This document shows positions 11,947-23,629 of a stretch of DNA of 64,000 nucleotides, piece after piece (the first letter of the stretch is position 1; each line of letters opens with the position of its first letter). Below the pieces are notes generated by a model. That model did not search any database. It was given only the letters and a program-made list of their open reading frames with translations, and was not told the origin of the DNA. The translations under genes and the position numbers were made by a program. The stretch comes from Ahaetulla prasina (lineage: Eukaryota; Chordata; Lepidosauria; Squamata; Colubridae): assembly GCF_028640845.1 (NCBI RefSeq), contig NC_080546.1, positions 18,077,020 to 18,141,019 on the forward strand, read 5' to 3'.

Positions 11947-12350
11947 CAGGTAGTCCTCAACTTACATCACTTTATTTAGTGACCGCTCGAAGTTACAACA
12001 GCATTGAAAAAGTGACTTGTGACTGTTTTTCACAATTACAACCATTGCAGCATCCCCATGGTGACATGATTGAAATTCAAATGCTTGGCAAACTGACTCG
12101 TATTTATGACGGTTGCAAGGTCCCGGGGTCATGTGACCACCTTTTGCGCCCTTTTGCGAGAAGCAAAGTCAAGGGGGGGGGGGAAGCCAGATTCATGTAA
12201 TAGCCGTGTTCCTAACTTAAGAACTGCAGTGATTCACTTAACAACTCTGGCAAGAAAAGTCGTAAAATGGGGGAAAATTCACGTAACCAATGACTCGCTT
12301 AGCAACGGAAGTTTCGGGTTCGGTTGTAGTTGTAAGCAGAAGGCTGCCTG
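11947..12350 (+). mobile_element. Tigger/mariner-like MITE, TA target
   Basis: Starts CAGGTAGTCCTCAACTTAC, ends AAGGCTGCCTG and is flanked by TA on both sides. A truncated sister copy covers 11755-11822. Confidence 0.87.
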
Positions 12351-12352
12351 TA

Positions 12353-13209
12353 TGGCTACACAGAAGATAGGCTCAAATTACAGAAAGATCTTGACAAACT
12401 TGAACATTGGGCGCTATCTAACAAAATGAAATTCAACAGTGAAAAAAGTAAGATTCTACATTTAGGCAAAAAACCCAAAATGCACCGGTACTGTATATGT
12501 GGTACCTTGCTCAATAGTAGTACCTGTGAGAGGGATCTTGGAGTCCTAGTGGATAACCATTTAGATATGAGCCAGCAGTGTGCAGCAGCTGCTAAAAAAG
12601 CCAACACAGTTCTGGGCTGCATAAACAGAGGGATAGAATCAAGATCACGTGAAGTGTTAGTGCCACTTTATAATGCCTTGGTAAGGCCACATTTGGAATA
12701 TTGCATCCAGTTTTGGTCTCCACGATGTAAAAAAGATGTTGGGACTCTAGAAAGAGTGCAGAGAAGAGCAACAAAGATGATTAGAGGACTGGAGGCTAAA
12801 ACATATGAAGAACGGTTGCAGGAACTGGGTATGTCTAGTTTAATGAAAAGAAGGACTAGGGGAGACATGATAGCTGTGTTCCAATATCTCAGGGGTTGCC
12901 ACAAAGAAGAGGGAGTCGGGCTGTACTCCAAAGCACCTGAGGGTAGAACAAGAAGCAATGGGTGGAAACTGATCAAAGAAAGAAGCAACTTAGAACTAAG
13001 GAGAAATTTCCTGACAGTTAGAACAATTAATAAGTGGAACGACTTGCCTGCAGAAGTTGTGAATGCTCCAACACTGGAAATTTTTAAGAAAATGTTGGAT
13101 AACCATCTGACTGAGATGGTGTAGGGTTTCCTGCCTAGGCAGGGGGTTGGACTAGAAGGCCTCCAAGGTCCCTTCCAACTCTGTTGTTATGTTATGTTAT
13201 GTTATGTTA
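12353..13209 (+). mobile_element. CR1 LINE, 3' part with open ORF2 end
   Basis: A 232-codon frame (12426-13124) encodes the CR1 RT C-terminus ([68 protein letters not shown]). It is the least damaged CR1 in the window. The 3' end is CTCCAAGGTCCCTTCCAAC followed by (TTATG)n. Its 5' end abuts the TA target of the Tigger-like MITE ending at 12350. Confidence 0.9.
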
Positions 13210-14270
13210 AATTAGAGGAAGAGGTACGCCCAAACTGAAATAAAGAATAAAAATAGTCACCAAACAATAACACCAGACAGGAACACTGCTTGGCTGAGAT
13301 AGATTTAGGAAATGACAGGATTTTTAGGGACTTTCCTAAACCCAGGAGGGTCCCAAACATGTAAAGGCTTTGGGTGGCTGATACTCTTTGTTTATCTGCC
13401 CTCTCAAACAGTAGCAAAACAGAACGACTGGATTATTTTCCTTGGGAGCGGAAGGTCTTTTAGACAGCGAACAAATCCAGTGTTGTGCCTTTGTCTCCAG
13501 GAAAACTGCAAAAGGTTTAAAAATACCCAGCATGTAGATCATTTAATAAGACACTGTGTCACTATTTAATCACAGCTCTGAAGCTAACCACACCCACATT
13601 TGGCTTGGAATCTCAGTAGATGCTGTATATGGAACTTTGCTGGAGAGAAAGAATAATTTATTGGGTGGAAGGTGGTTTTGTTTCTATGTGATATGGGGGG
13701 TTTCATTGCTAAATCATTTCATTAGAACAGGGTTATGTAGTTGGGTTGTTGGGTGATGCTACAGACAGCAATTAATGGACTTAAGTTATTCCAAAGGGTT
13801 TCGGGTCCTGCTTATTATTTTTCTAAATTAAGTTCCCATCAAAATATAAGTATGAAGCAGCTGCCATGGAGAAACCATCTGAAACCTTTTCTTCTTACAT
13901 CGTGCCACTTATAAAGTCACTATTGTAAAGAATAGATCATCTCCATTCCCAAATGGAATATTTCTGTCACAGTGCCAACTATTTCTCTGGCAGCATCATA
14001 ATGACAATCTGGTTAGAGATAATGAGCCCATATGGCCAGCAATTCTATAGTATAAAAAAGTATACGTATCCAAAATACTACTTTAATTATGTTCCTCAGT
14101 CAGGCAAGAACTGTAATTTCTACTTGTGTTATGCAGTATTCAACACTTGAGAAGAAGTGCACCATACAAAAACAAGTTTTGAAGTATCCATTTCTTCAAT
14201 ATATGAGAAATAATACCCTTTCCTCAGAAATAACAAAGCTCTCTAACAAAAAATGAAGTATTGAAACAAA
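13210..14270. other. Unassigned stretch
   Basis: No recognisable gene or repeat between the CR1 at 12353 and the relic at 14303. Confidence 0.5.
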
Positions 14271-14302
14271 GAATAGAATAGAATAGAATTTTATTGGCCT
14301 GA

Positions 14303-14540
14303 ATGACTGAACATCTAGAACAGAGCAAAAACAAGAGAATAAGGTTGCCAGCGCTGAAGCTTATTACAAGCAAACAGCTAGCACAGGTATTAAAATATGC
14401 CGATGCTGTAATGTCAAATATAAGCAACAGCTCACTGCAAGAAACAAACCAACTAATGTACAGCATGGCTGCAGTTATAACTGAACACCTTGGATGTAAA
14501 ATAAACAAGCAAGAAAAAAAGGCCAACAGTGAGACCAACT
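14303..14540 (+). mobile_element. Retroelement coding relic
   Basis: The frame from 14303 contains an L-K-L-I-T-S-K-Q-L-A-Q-V-L-K-Y and ETNQLMYSMAAVITEHLG stretch that resembles the region upstream of RT in some LINEs. An (AATAG)n-type Rex1 tail fragment (14271-14300) precedes it. After about 14540 the frame stays open to 14947 but has no recognisable family. Confidence 0.35.
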
Positions 14541-15122
14541 ATAATAATAATAACTGCATATATGAAATTTTGTTAACTAATTATGTGCCATCAAACTGCT
14601 GTCAACTCTGTGATCACACAAATCAACTCTTCCAGGATAATCTCTTCCCAACTTGTTTCTTCATATCTTCCAGTGGTGCACCCACTAGTACTATAATAGA
14701 ATCATCTACCATCTTTGCTAGTGGTTATTCTTTTCTGGTTACTGGTTTTATGTTTCCTTCTCTCTTTCCCAGAATTATAATATGCCTAAAGTATGAAGAT
14801 TTGAGGTCTGTCAAATGTGCCTCAAGGCCTTTTCTATACCCAACTACAATATCTGGCATTTCCTTGTCCACTTTTGGCTCTCATCTGTATTGGCTGATCT
14901 TAAGTATTATTTTGCAAGCATCTGAAATTAAAGAAATCATACAGTAATTTGTACATTTGGTTTCTGGTTAAGTCTCCTTTCTTTGGTATTGGTATATAGG
15001 CTTTTTAAAAAGATGTGTCTAATATGCTAGCTTTCTTCTTTTAGAGGATATTTTTAAATAGGAAATATGAGTGACAGTTTTTCTCATTTAGGCATAATTT
15101 TCTGCTCTTTCAAATGTGTTGG
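14541..15122. other. Unassigned stretch, possibly old retroelement
   Basis: A frame is open to 14947 but carries no family motif. The minus strand at about 14900-15000 reads like degraded LINE sequence (CCAATACCAAAGAAAGG). Confidence 0.3.
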
Positions 15123-15130
15123 GGCACAAT

Positions 15131-15396
15131 CAGAGGTGGGTTTCAGCAGGTTCTGACGAGTTCTGGAGAACCGGTAGTAAAAATTCTGACTGGCCCCACC
15201 CCTATCTTTTCTCTGCCTTCCAAGTCCCAGCTGATTGGGAGGAAATGGGGATTTTTGCAGTATCTTGCCCTGGAGTGGGGTGGGAATGGAGATCCTTCCC
15301 CTGCCATGCCCACCAAGCCACGCCCACCAAGCCATGCCACACCCACCAAGCCACACCTACAGAACCGGTAATAAAACAATTTGAAACCCACCACTG
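15131..15396 (+). mobile_element. hAT MITE, TSD GGCACAAT/GGAACAAT
   Basis: Ends CAGAGGTGGGTTTCAGCAGG and TTTGAAACCCACCACTG. It carries GGAGAACCGGTAG and, near the other end, AGAACCGGTAATAA as subterminal inverted motifs, and CCACGCCC/CCACACCC repeats at 15305-15358. Confidence 0.9.
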
Positions 15397-15404
15397 GGAA
15401 CAAT

Positions 15405-16055
15405 ACTGCATCATCCCATACCAGCAATGGCCATACTAAAAAGAGGTTAACTATCAGGTTGGGGAAGACTGATAAACAGGTCAAAAACATAAACATAAAC
15501 AGGTCAAGACTATTAACAGGTCATACTTCTAATAATCAGAGTGAGTACGCAAATATTTCTGTATTTTTCAGACACAATTAAACTTATGTCCAATTTAGCC
15601 ATGCCCAACAACTGTCTAGCTTCTTGCTGTGTATAGATAAAGCAAAACAAGTGTTACAAACTAATGTGTTTATGACAAGAAGCACATTAATTTGTGAAAA
15701 AGTTGTATGACTTAGTTATGGCATTAAACAGACACATGAATTATAGCCAGAAGCTACTTCAGAACATATTTAATCTTCCATGTTATGATATATTACTTCC
15801 TAGAACTTTTTGATAGCATTCTCAACTGAGCAATCAATTCAAAAAATCAACACTTTTAGTCTAGTGTGAAACTTTTTAATGCTTTATTTAATACTGAGTT
15901 AAATATAATGTACCCAGGAGAACATTTCATCAAGAGAAAAGAGTCAAGAGCACATCTTTTCTAAAGTTTACATCTTCATCTATAACGAATGCTTAAAGCA
16001 AATTTACTGCTTTTTTTCCTGAAAACTTGAATGGATGAAGTGTAGAAAAGTGCTG
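15405..16055. other. Unassigned stretch
   Basis: AT-rich, no features recognised. Confidence 0.5.
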
Positions 16056-16064
16056 GAAGAAATT

Positions 16065-16211
16065 AATAGAATAGAATAGAATAGAGTAGAATAGAGCAGA
16101 GCAGAGTAGAGTAGAGTAGAGTAAGATAGGATAGGATAGGATAGGATAGGATAGGATAGGATAGGATAGGATAGGATAGGATAGGATAGGATAGGATAGG
16201 ATAGGATAGGA
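16065..16211. repeat. (AATAG)n to (ATAGG)n microsatellite
   Basis: AATAG, AGTAG and then about 17 ATAGG units form the extended tail of the minus-strand CR1. Confidence 0.95.
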
Positions 16212-16276
16212 TCAGAGTTAGAAGAGACCTTGAAGGTCTTCTACTCCAAACCCCTGTCAGGGAGGAAATCCTATAC

Positions 16277-16494
16277 CAGTGATGGTGAACCTTTTAGGCA
16301 CAGAGTGCCCAAACTGGAATGCGTGCCCACATGAATACCAGTACAACAAAAACCTGACTACCAGCTGGCCGGCACGCATACGCTCCTCAGAAACACGAAG
16401 ATCAGCTGGCTGAGCTGGGGTGACAGTATGTGTGCCCACAGTGAGGGCTCTGTGTGCCACCTCTGGCATATGTGTCATAGGTTCACCATAATGG
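16277..16494 (+). mobile_element. hAT MITE (CAGTGATGGTGAACC family) nested in CR1
   Basis: Ends CAGTGATGGTGAACCTTTT and ATAGGTTCACCATAATGG; the duplication TCCTATAC/CCCTATAC matches 7 of 8. It interrupts the CR1 at 16056-16690. Confidence 0.9.
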
Positions 16495-16737
16495 CCCTAT
16501 ACCATGTCAGACAAATGGTTGTCCAATCTCTTCTTAAAATCTTCCACTATTGGAGCATTCATAACTTCTGGACTCTGGAGGTAAGTTATTCCACCGATTA
16601 ATTGTTCTAACTGTCAGGAATTATCTTCTTAGCTCTAGGTTGCTTCTCTCCTTGATTAGTTTCCATCCATTGCTTCTTGTCCTGCCCTCAGAAAACTCTG
16701 TTTCTAGGCTTTAGGTTGAATAATCATTAGAGTGCAG

Positions 16738-16827
16738 AGAATATTTGTAGCGCATGGTTGAAATGTGGGGTCCTTGGTACGCTCTGAACTTGGTTGTTTG
16801 GTTGCAGTCTTTTCATTATCAAATGAA
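16738..16827 (-). mobile_element. Penelope-like repeat relic, partial
   Basis: Plus-strand text AGAATATTTGTAGCGCATGG and GGGTCCTTGGTACGCTCTG matches 55710-55765. The CTGATGA part is missing. Confidence 0.45.
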
Positions 16828-17329
16828 ACCAATGGACTCAGTTAGACAGAGTTGAATTCTGAGTTGTCAACTCAGACAAACAAGCTAACGATAAGCAACA
16901 GTTCAATTAAGGAACCATCAACACTATTCCCGCCAATACAGACAGGGCAAGCCACTAATATATGCAATGAGAGCAAAACCCTATTCCCTAGAGTAGAAAC
17001 ACTGATGAAGTTACTTAGTTTGGTAATGGAAACAATCAAGAGAACACCAAGGAACAAACAATGTTCAGACTGTCAAAAATTTCCAAGGTGGTTATTTAAT
17101 TATATTTACAACCTACTTTTCTCTTGTGGTGCTCATAACATCATATCTGACAGGAATCACGATGACAACAAAATGAAAAACATGCGTTGTGGCATGTGAT
17201 GTCAGCTTCCTTTGCATATAATGATCTTCTGCCTTTGTCACTTTTAAAATTACAATTCAGCAACTTTTGAGGTGAAATATAGGTTTCCTGTCTTTGTGTG
17301 CATACAAACTGTTTTCTCTTGAAAAAGTA
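16828..17329. other. Unassigned stretch
   Basis: An open frame at 16852-17199 has no recognisable homology; no repeat seen. Confidence 0.45.
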
Positions 17330-17728
17330 TGATCCAGGAATTGAAGAAGGGGAGGTTATAGATCATGGGGCGGAAGCGGCTGCCGCTGTTGCGGCCCTGG
17401 AGTTGGGTCAGGTTGAACCCAGAGTTCTGAGATCCAAAACTAGGAAGTGATAAAGATATTTGGGATTGTGTTGGTTTTCCTTATTCTCTTTTGTACGATA
17501 TTCTGTTTATTCTTGACTCTTCTTTATTACGTTTTTAAAATTTGTAAACTTAGCTACTTCGTGTCACCTGCTTGCCATATGGCTGTTGTATGTGTTAAAA
17601 AATTTGAGTAAAATTCTTATTTTAGATAAGAAAACTGAAAATTTACCATACCTGATATGTATTTGTATAAACCTTTTTTTGACTAATAAAAACTTTTTGA
17701 ATAATAAAAAAAAAAAAAAAAAAAAAAA
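17330..17728 (+). mobile_element. Retroposed copy with poly(A) tail (L1 3' end or processed pseudogene)
   Basis: A GC-rich start (GGGGCGGAAGCGGCTG) changes to AT-rich sequence, an AATAAA at 17685 and a run of about 20 A at 17709-17728. Similar flanks (TTTTCTCTTGAAAAAG at 17312; ATTTTCTTGAAAGAAG at 17733) suggest an imperfect duplication. No coding frame identifies a source gene. Confidence 0.5.
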
Positions 17729-17740
17729 GTAAATTTTCTT

Positions 17741-18743
17741 GAAAGAAGAACAAGTGGATTCTCTTTTTAAGAAAGTTTACTACTTCTGCTGTTTTTTTTA
17801 AAAACCGTTGTTAGCGTCAAAACAACAATATTGGGGACTTCCAGACATTCACAGGGCCAATTCAAACTAGCTGCTTCAAATCTTTTAGTAGAAGCTTATA
17901 GAGAAATTAGCAAGAAGTTGATGATATTACACAATGGAACTTAGAGAGAATTGGGCTGCGTTCTGTCAGCACAGAGAATGGTGCTCTGTAAAGAGAATGG
18001 AGCTTACAAAGAAACCAGCAAAGATGATGTTACACCATGGTGCTTACGAGTCATATTATCAGTATAATGTTGCTCAGAAAAATGGTAGTGTAACACAGGG
18101 ACTGTGATGCTGTAGGGCAGGAAAACTAAGAGCTGAGTGCAGAATTGTAAAGATCTCTAGCAGTTCTCTTGTTTCTTCACGAACATTGTTCAAATGTTCC
18201 TGCTGGCGAACAAAGCAAGCAATACTGAATAGAATTGAGCAAATTAAAATCTGATTCAACATCCTTCCCCAAAAGTACTGTGATGGGAAAAAAAATTCTG
18301 CAAATGTTTTTTGTATGATTGGAAGATAGTCCTGTTCATCACTTCTGCATGTCAGCTTTAAACTTCTTGTCTGTGGTGCTTAAACAGGTAGGAAATGAAG
18401 CTGTTTTAAGCAACTCTTGACTGGATTTCTATTTGTCCTTCAGCTTTGGCAACATGTGGGCAGGTGTCCTATCTGGATGGCTGTTGAAGATGTGAATTTA
18501 GTGTTACAGATTTTTCAGCATGTCATGATCTACTTACATGATCTACTTCCATAAGGGGGACCCTGAATTCTAGACAGACTTAAGATATATTTGTATACTC
18601 TTCGTTTGTCCTGCTGTCTGCTGTTCTTTGGGCAAGGGATTGCTAGTTTCAGGTCTTCCTTTGTTTCTAGATGAACACACCATGGAATAGTTCTTATTTG
18701 ATTCTCCTCCTGATAGGATGTAGTGTTTTTTTTTTGTTTTTTT
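17741..18743. other. Unassigned stretch
   Basis: No gene or repeat family recognised. Confidence 0.5.
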
Positions 18744-19002
18744 TATTTATTTACATTTCTATCCCGCCCTTCTCCGAAGACTCAGGGCGGCTTACAGTGT
18801 GTAAGGCAATAGTCTCATTCTATTTGTATATTTACAAAGTCAACTTATTGCCCCCCCAACAATCTGGGTCCTCATTTTACCTACCTTATAAAGGATGGAA
18901 GGCTGAGTCAACCTTGGGCCTGGTGGGATTCGAGCCTGCAGTAATTGCAGGCTGCTATGTTTTAATAACAGGCTATCTTACAGCCTGAGCCACCACGGCC
19001 CT
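18744..19002 (-). mobile_element. tRNA-derived SINE with L2-like tail
   Basis: The reversed tail (ATCCCGCCCTTCTCCGAAG) resembles the 3' end of L2 LINEs. The head on the minus strand reads GGGCCGTGGTGGCTCAGGC. It is nearly identical to 35514-35779, which suggests recent spread of this subfamily. Confidence 0.85.
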
Positions 19003-19089
19003 TTTAGTTAGCTAGATGATAAACTTTGCCTAGTTCTATAATTCGGTGCTTCCCAATCTGTGGGGACCCCTGGGTGTCTGTGATGTTTA

Positions 19090-19428
19090 TTACAGATTAG
19101 CAGAGTTGGAAGGGACCTTGTAAGTCATCTAGTCTAACCCCCTGTCCAAGCAGGAGACCCTACACCATTTCTGACAAATGGCAGTCCAATCTCATCTTGA
19201 AAGCCTCCAGTGATGAAGCTTCCGAAGGCAACTTCTGTTCCACTGGTTGATTTTTCTCACCATCAGAAAATTTCTCCTTATTTCCAGGTTGAATCTCTTC
19301 TTGTTCAGTTTCCATCTATTATTCCTTGTCTGGCCTACAGGTGCTTTAGAAAATAGCTTGACCCCTTCTTTTCTGTGACAGTCCCTCAAATTTTGGAAGA
19401 CCGCTATCATGTTGTCATAGGGGCCCTG
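19090..19428 (-). mobile_element. CR1 LINE 3' end
   Basis: The reversed CR1 signature (GTTGGAAGGGACCTTG, then the end of ORF2 with NLEIRRNFLMVRKINQWN on the minus strand) covers 19090-19428. It is 5' truncated and frame-broken. Confidence 0.85.
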
Positions 19429-19836
19429 CAAAGACTTGAAGAAATGATGATTTAAATCTTGAGTTAAGTCTGTGGCCATGGTCCATAGCCACAAAAGGTA
19501 TTTAAATGGGGTTTGCGGTGAAGAAAAGGATGAAAACCACTGCCTTTCTTAAATAAATCTTTTTTTTCTCTTATGTTTATACAACCTGATTTATTAATCA
19601 TTAGTTAGGTCAGAGTCCTGCTCTCAGGAATGCTTCCTCCTACAACAGTTAGCGTGGCCGTGACCCTTCCATTCTGTGCCAATAAATCAAGTGTCAACTT
19701 CCTTTCTACCAAGCAAATCTCTGAGGATAGGTGGTTTCCACTGGTATTTTTTATCATGTTTTTTTTTTAATGAGACTCTTGGGGTTGACTGTTCTATCTA
19801 CTTGACACCTTGCTATCAGTGCAGTTACCAGTGAAT
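19429..19836. other. Unassigned stretch
   Basis: No recognisable element between the CR1 end and the solo LTR. Confidence 0.5.
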
Positions 19837-19841
19837 CATTC

Positions 19842-20392
19842 TGTTGTGGTCCACCAGCAGCCTGTGGAGCTGGCTACGGAGTCAGATAGCAATGAGGCTG
19901 AGGTGAGCCCAGGGCCATCGGGAAGTGAGGTGCGGACTCCAGAGCCTCCAGAGACTGACAATAGTGAGGCAGAGGAACAGAAGGAGCCTGTTCCTAATGC
20001 ACGCATGAGAAGAGCTGCCAGAAGGCAAGAGCAGCTAAAGCAAAAAGGACAACTCGGGAGTAGAGCCAAGAGATGATTGGCCCCTCCTATAAGGCTTAAA
20101 ACAGACCAGCAACGGCGTTTGAGCTTTGCCGGAAAACAACGTTGGTAGCTTTGTCTTCTGCTTCATCTTGCATTTATTTTTGTGACTTCTGAATGTTTGC
20201 CAAGAAAGGCCTTTGGCAGTTTGCCTAATTGGACCAAGGTTTGCGATAGGACTGAGGAATTTGTGTTGGGAGGAATTTGTTTTAATTTGAGTTGAACGAC
20301 TCTGGGAATGAAGTAATTCTCAGCTGTTTGAATAAAGTTTGTTTTTTCACGGACTGAGTTTCCTACTATCTACTTGGGCCTGGGTCACAACA
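19842..20392 (+). mobile_element. Solo LTR (family A)
   Basis: This 551-base LTR runs TGTTGTGGTCC...GGTCACAACA and is flanked by a perfect 5-base duplication CATTC (19837-19841 and 20393-20397). It has a weak TATA-like TATAAGGCTTAAAA near 20089 and an AATAAA at 20332-20337. A frame from LTR base 2 is open for 77 codons to a stop at 20074-20076. The encoded peptide is Glu/Pro-rich and ends MRRAARRQEQLKQ followed by a basic tail. Confidence 0.9.
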
Positions 20393-20649
20393 CATTCTTC
20401 CTCTCCACTTGATCTAGAAAAAGAAACCCACAGCATCTATAATTTCACCTAAGAAAGGGGTGGAGGAACTGTTGTGTGTTGTGTTGGTAGAGGTTAGAAC
20501 ACCCCATCTTTGACAGAAAGCAAAAAAATGGAGATGGTGAGAGAAGACTGGGGAATGTTCTTCAAGATACAGTCACCGTGTCACTCTCATGCTTGGGCAG
20601 ACAGGTAGAATAGAGATTTTAATTTCTTATACTCTGACAGGTCCTTGGT

Positions 20650-21365
20650 TTATTTTATTTTATTTTATTCATTTGTCAAACATGTACAAGATAGCAGGTA
20701 TGAATATGAACATGGACATGACAGAGGGAAATGAATACAAATAAATGGGGACAGTAGGACAAGGATGGTAGGCACACTGGTGCTCTTATGCACATCCCTT
20801 ACAGACCTCTTAGGAATGAGGTGAAGTCCAGGGTAGACAGTTTAAGGTTGAAGCTGTGAGGGTTTAAGGATGTAACAACGGAGTCGGGTAGAGCATTCCA
20901 GGCATTGACCACTGTTGCTGAAGTCGTATTTTCTGCAATCGAGCTTGGAGCGGTTTACCTTGAGTTTGTATTGATTGTTTGCCTGTGTATTATTGAGGTT
21001 GAAGCTGAAGAAGTCATTGACAGGTAAGATGTTGTAGCAGACAATTTTGTGTACTATGCTTAGTTCAGACTGCAGGCTGCCCAGTTCCAGATTGTCCAAG
21101 CCCAAAATTTTAAGACTGGTGGCATTAGGGATTCTATTGTGAGTAGAGGAGTACAGTATTCTTCTCATGAAATATCTCTGGACCCGCTCAATTGTAGTAA
21201 TATTTGATATACAGTGTGGATTCCAGGCAGATGAGCTGTATTCGAGAATTGGTCTGGCAAAGGTTTTGTATGCCCTAGTTAGCAATACAGTGTTACCGGA
21301 GAAGAAGCTTCACAAAATTAGATTAACAATTCTTAATGCCTTTTTGGCAATGCTGTTACAGTGAG
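20650..21365 (-). mobile_element. LINE fragment (CR1/Rex superfamily, unclassified)
   Basis: Minus-strand frame 21285-20842 encodes an RT C-terminus (MLTRAYKTFARPILEYSSS, IERVQRYFMRRILYSS, LKILGLDNLELGSLQSEL). The AATAAAATAAAA-type tail is at 20650-20670. The frame then shifts (FSNSGQCLECSTRL). The clade was not determined. Confidence 0.7.
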
Positions 21366-21394
21366 CTCTGGGGCTTAGATCGTTTGAGTTGAGT

Positions 21395-21520
21395 ACACTC
21401 ATCTCAGAGTTGTCCCTCTGAGCTTGGTTGTTGTTTTTGTTTACCCAGTCTAGGTAACATCATAAAGCTCAGTTTGGCTAATGAAACATCAGCAAGAAAA
21501 CAACCAAGCTCAGAAAGCAG
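21395..21520. mobile_element. Penelope-like repeat relic, inverted pair
   Basis: CTCTGAGCTTGGTTGTTG and CTAGGTAACATCAT on one arm face GGCTAATGAAACATCAGCAAG and AACAACCAAGCTCAGA on the other. Confidence 0.4.
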
Positions 21521-21847
21521 GAACTCTTCATTTCAAATGCAAATATTCTTCTCGGTCAATTCCCTTGCTTTAGTGATCGCCGCATCCTGATGCTTTTTAA
21601 AAACAGGAAAAGCAGAAGAAAGTGAAAGGAGCATTTTTATGCACTTTCATCTGGTTTCTAAAACTATCCACAGTGAAAGCAGTTCACATGACTTACAAGA
21701 AGATAGAAATAAATTCTTTTTTTGGTCTGAGATTTCATGATGAGTGTGCTTCCCCTAGGACTTTCCTGAAAGGGAACCTCCAAAGGCAGGCTACACTTCC
21801 CAAATTGTCAGAATTAAGGATTGCTTTGCTGCAATTATAAAACAGTA

Positions 21848-22205
21848 AGGTAAAAGGTAAAGGTTCCCCTCGCACATATGTGCTAGTCATTCCCGACTCT
21901 AGGGGGTGGTGCTCATCTCCGTTTCAAAACCGAAGAGCCAGCGCTGTCCGAAGATGTCTCCGTGGTCATGTGGCCGGCATGACTAAATGCCAAAGGCGCA
22001 TGGAACGCTTTATCTTCCCAGCAAAGGTGGTCCCTATTTTTCTACCTGCATTTTTTACATGCTTTCGAAATGCTAGGTTGGCAGAAGCTGGGAAAAAGTA
22101 AAAGGAGCTCCCCCCATTACGCGGCACTAGGGATTTGAACCCCTGAACTGCCGACCTTTCGATTGACAAGCTCAGTGTCTTAGCCATAAAAGCCACTATG
22201 CCCTT
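21848..22205 (-). mobile_element. Sauria SINE, full length
   Basis: Reversed copy flanked by a perfect 13-base duplication TTATAAAACAGTA (21835-21847 and 22206-22218). The GGGGGTGGTGCTCATC and AGCACATATGTGCGAGG blocks are present. Confidence 0.92.
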
Positions 22206-22218
22206 TTATAAAACAGTA

Positions 22219-23621
22219 GGCAATTCTATTTCTCATTGAAATGGAGAATAGCAGGGTGGAAAACCCAAGGCCTTTCTTTAAAAAAAATCTTACATTCTTC
22301 AAATTACATCACAAGTCCTCTTTCTGAAACAATCCTGTTTTGACATTTTGGATTTTTGGATTTTTTCATTAGGGTGTTGCAATGCTTTCAGCCGTGTACC
22401 ATCTATTTAATGAATTTCACAAATTCACCATTTTCACTTCCTCTTTCATAAAAAATTGGCGAGGGGAGAGTTACACTGTAGGAATATGCTGAATCATGGC
22501 TTAATCTCTAACAATACATTCATATTATCCTTAGCGCTTTGTCAGAGTTGTCTATTTCTCTAAATGTATGCCAGAAAGGGAAAAAAATACCAAAAAAAGA
22601 GAGCGAGGACAAAACAGAGGACATAATTGCATAAGATTTCCTTGGTCTAATTTGTAGATGTACCAACTTATTTTGAATAAAAATTCACCAGACGTCATCA
22701 TAGTGGGAAAGACCGGATATCAGCAAGACACATTTTGTAATTTTGTGAGAACTTGCGCAGTGAATATATACTTCTGTTCCTTCCTCCAAGTGTTCAGTTC
22801 TTTAACTCTTCTCAGAAAGTATTTGTAATGGGGGATTTTCATGGTTCTATTTTATTTTTTTAATGCCTTATATGGTTCTAAATCTTTTATTTAATTGTCA
22901 AATTGCCAAGAAGCCCTTGTGAAGATCGATACTCTACAATTATGTAAATATATGCATATGCAACAGGTATGTTATCCATCTAATGATTCCCTGGTGTTTG
23001 AGGTTGTATTAAAGTATACTATCTGTGTATTTCTGTTCTTTTCTATACTATTAAGTGTGTAAGGTTATCTCTCTACCAGAAAACACCAGAATTATATCCT
23101 AGTATTATCCTGACATACACAACAATGTCATATCCTCTCCCTGATGTAAACACTGTCATTTCCTCACTAGAGTAGACTAGAATTTATCTGGACTTTTATA
23201 TGAATGCATCAGTTCTGCAAGTCCCAAATATATTAGGAGCACTTGTAGTAAATGAAACTACGTTTTTCTGAATCCAGCAAGGTAATTTGTTACGGTTGGA
23301 ATAGTTTGATAGTGGAACCAATTATCTAGGAAGGTGATAAACTGTTCCTGTTGGGTGGTATTCCAGATAAGGTTGGGTAGATATTTGTCAGTGATATTTT
23401 AATGTCTACTCCTTCACTGAGCTGAAAGCTGGACAATAGCCTAAATAGCATTTTCTAATTATGACATGATTCCCTGGAAAGGATGCGCCGAACGGATGCT
23501 TGCAATAAGGGTAGCACAACCAGAAACAAGTGAAAATTTTAGGAAAGCAGATTTCAGTAAAATCGAAGCTTGCTGGCAATAAGAATTCATTAATCGTGGA
23601 ATTGTTCATCAACTTACTTGA
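22219..23621. other. Unassigned stretch
   Basis: The longest apparently repeat-free segment of the 5' half, AT-rich and without a convincing exon. Confidence 0.5.
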
Positions 23622-23629
23622 GTTCTACT

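Larger units (their letters stand above)
16056..16690 (-). mobile_element. CR1 LINE 3' end with expanded microsatellite tail
   Basis: A minus-strand CR1 3' region (16212-16690) contains the reversed GTCTTCTACTCCAAACCCC block. Its tail is a long (ATAGG)n/(AATAG)n tract at 16065-16211. A hAT MITE is inserted at 16277-16494. Confidence 0.85.

Noticed and set aside
16852..17199. 115-codon frame as a possible small gene
   Set aside because: No recognisable domain, biased AT-rich codons and no splice or promoter context.
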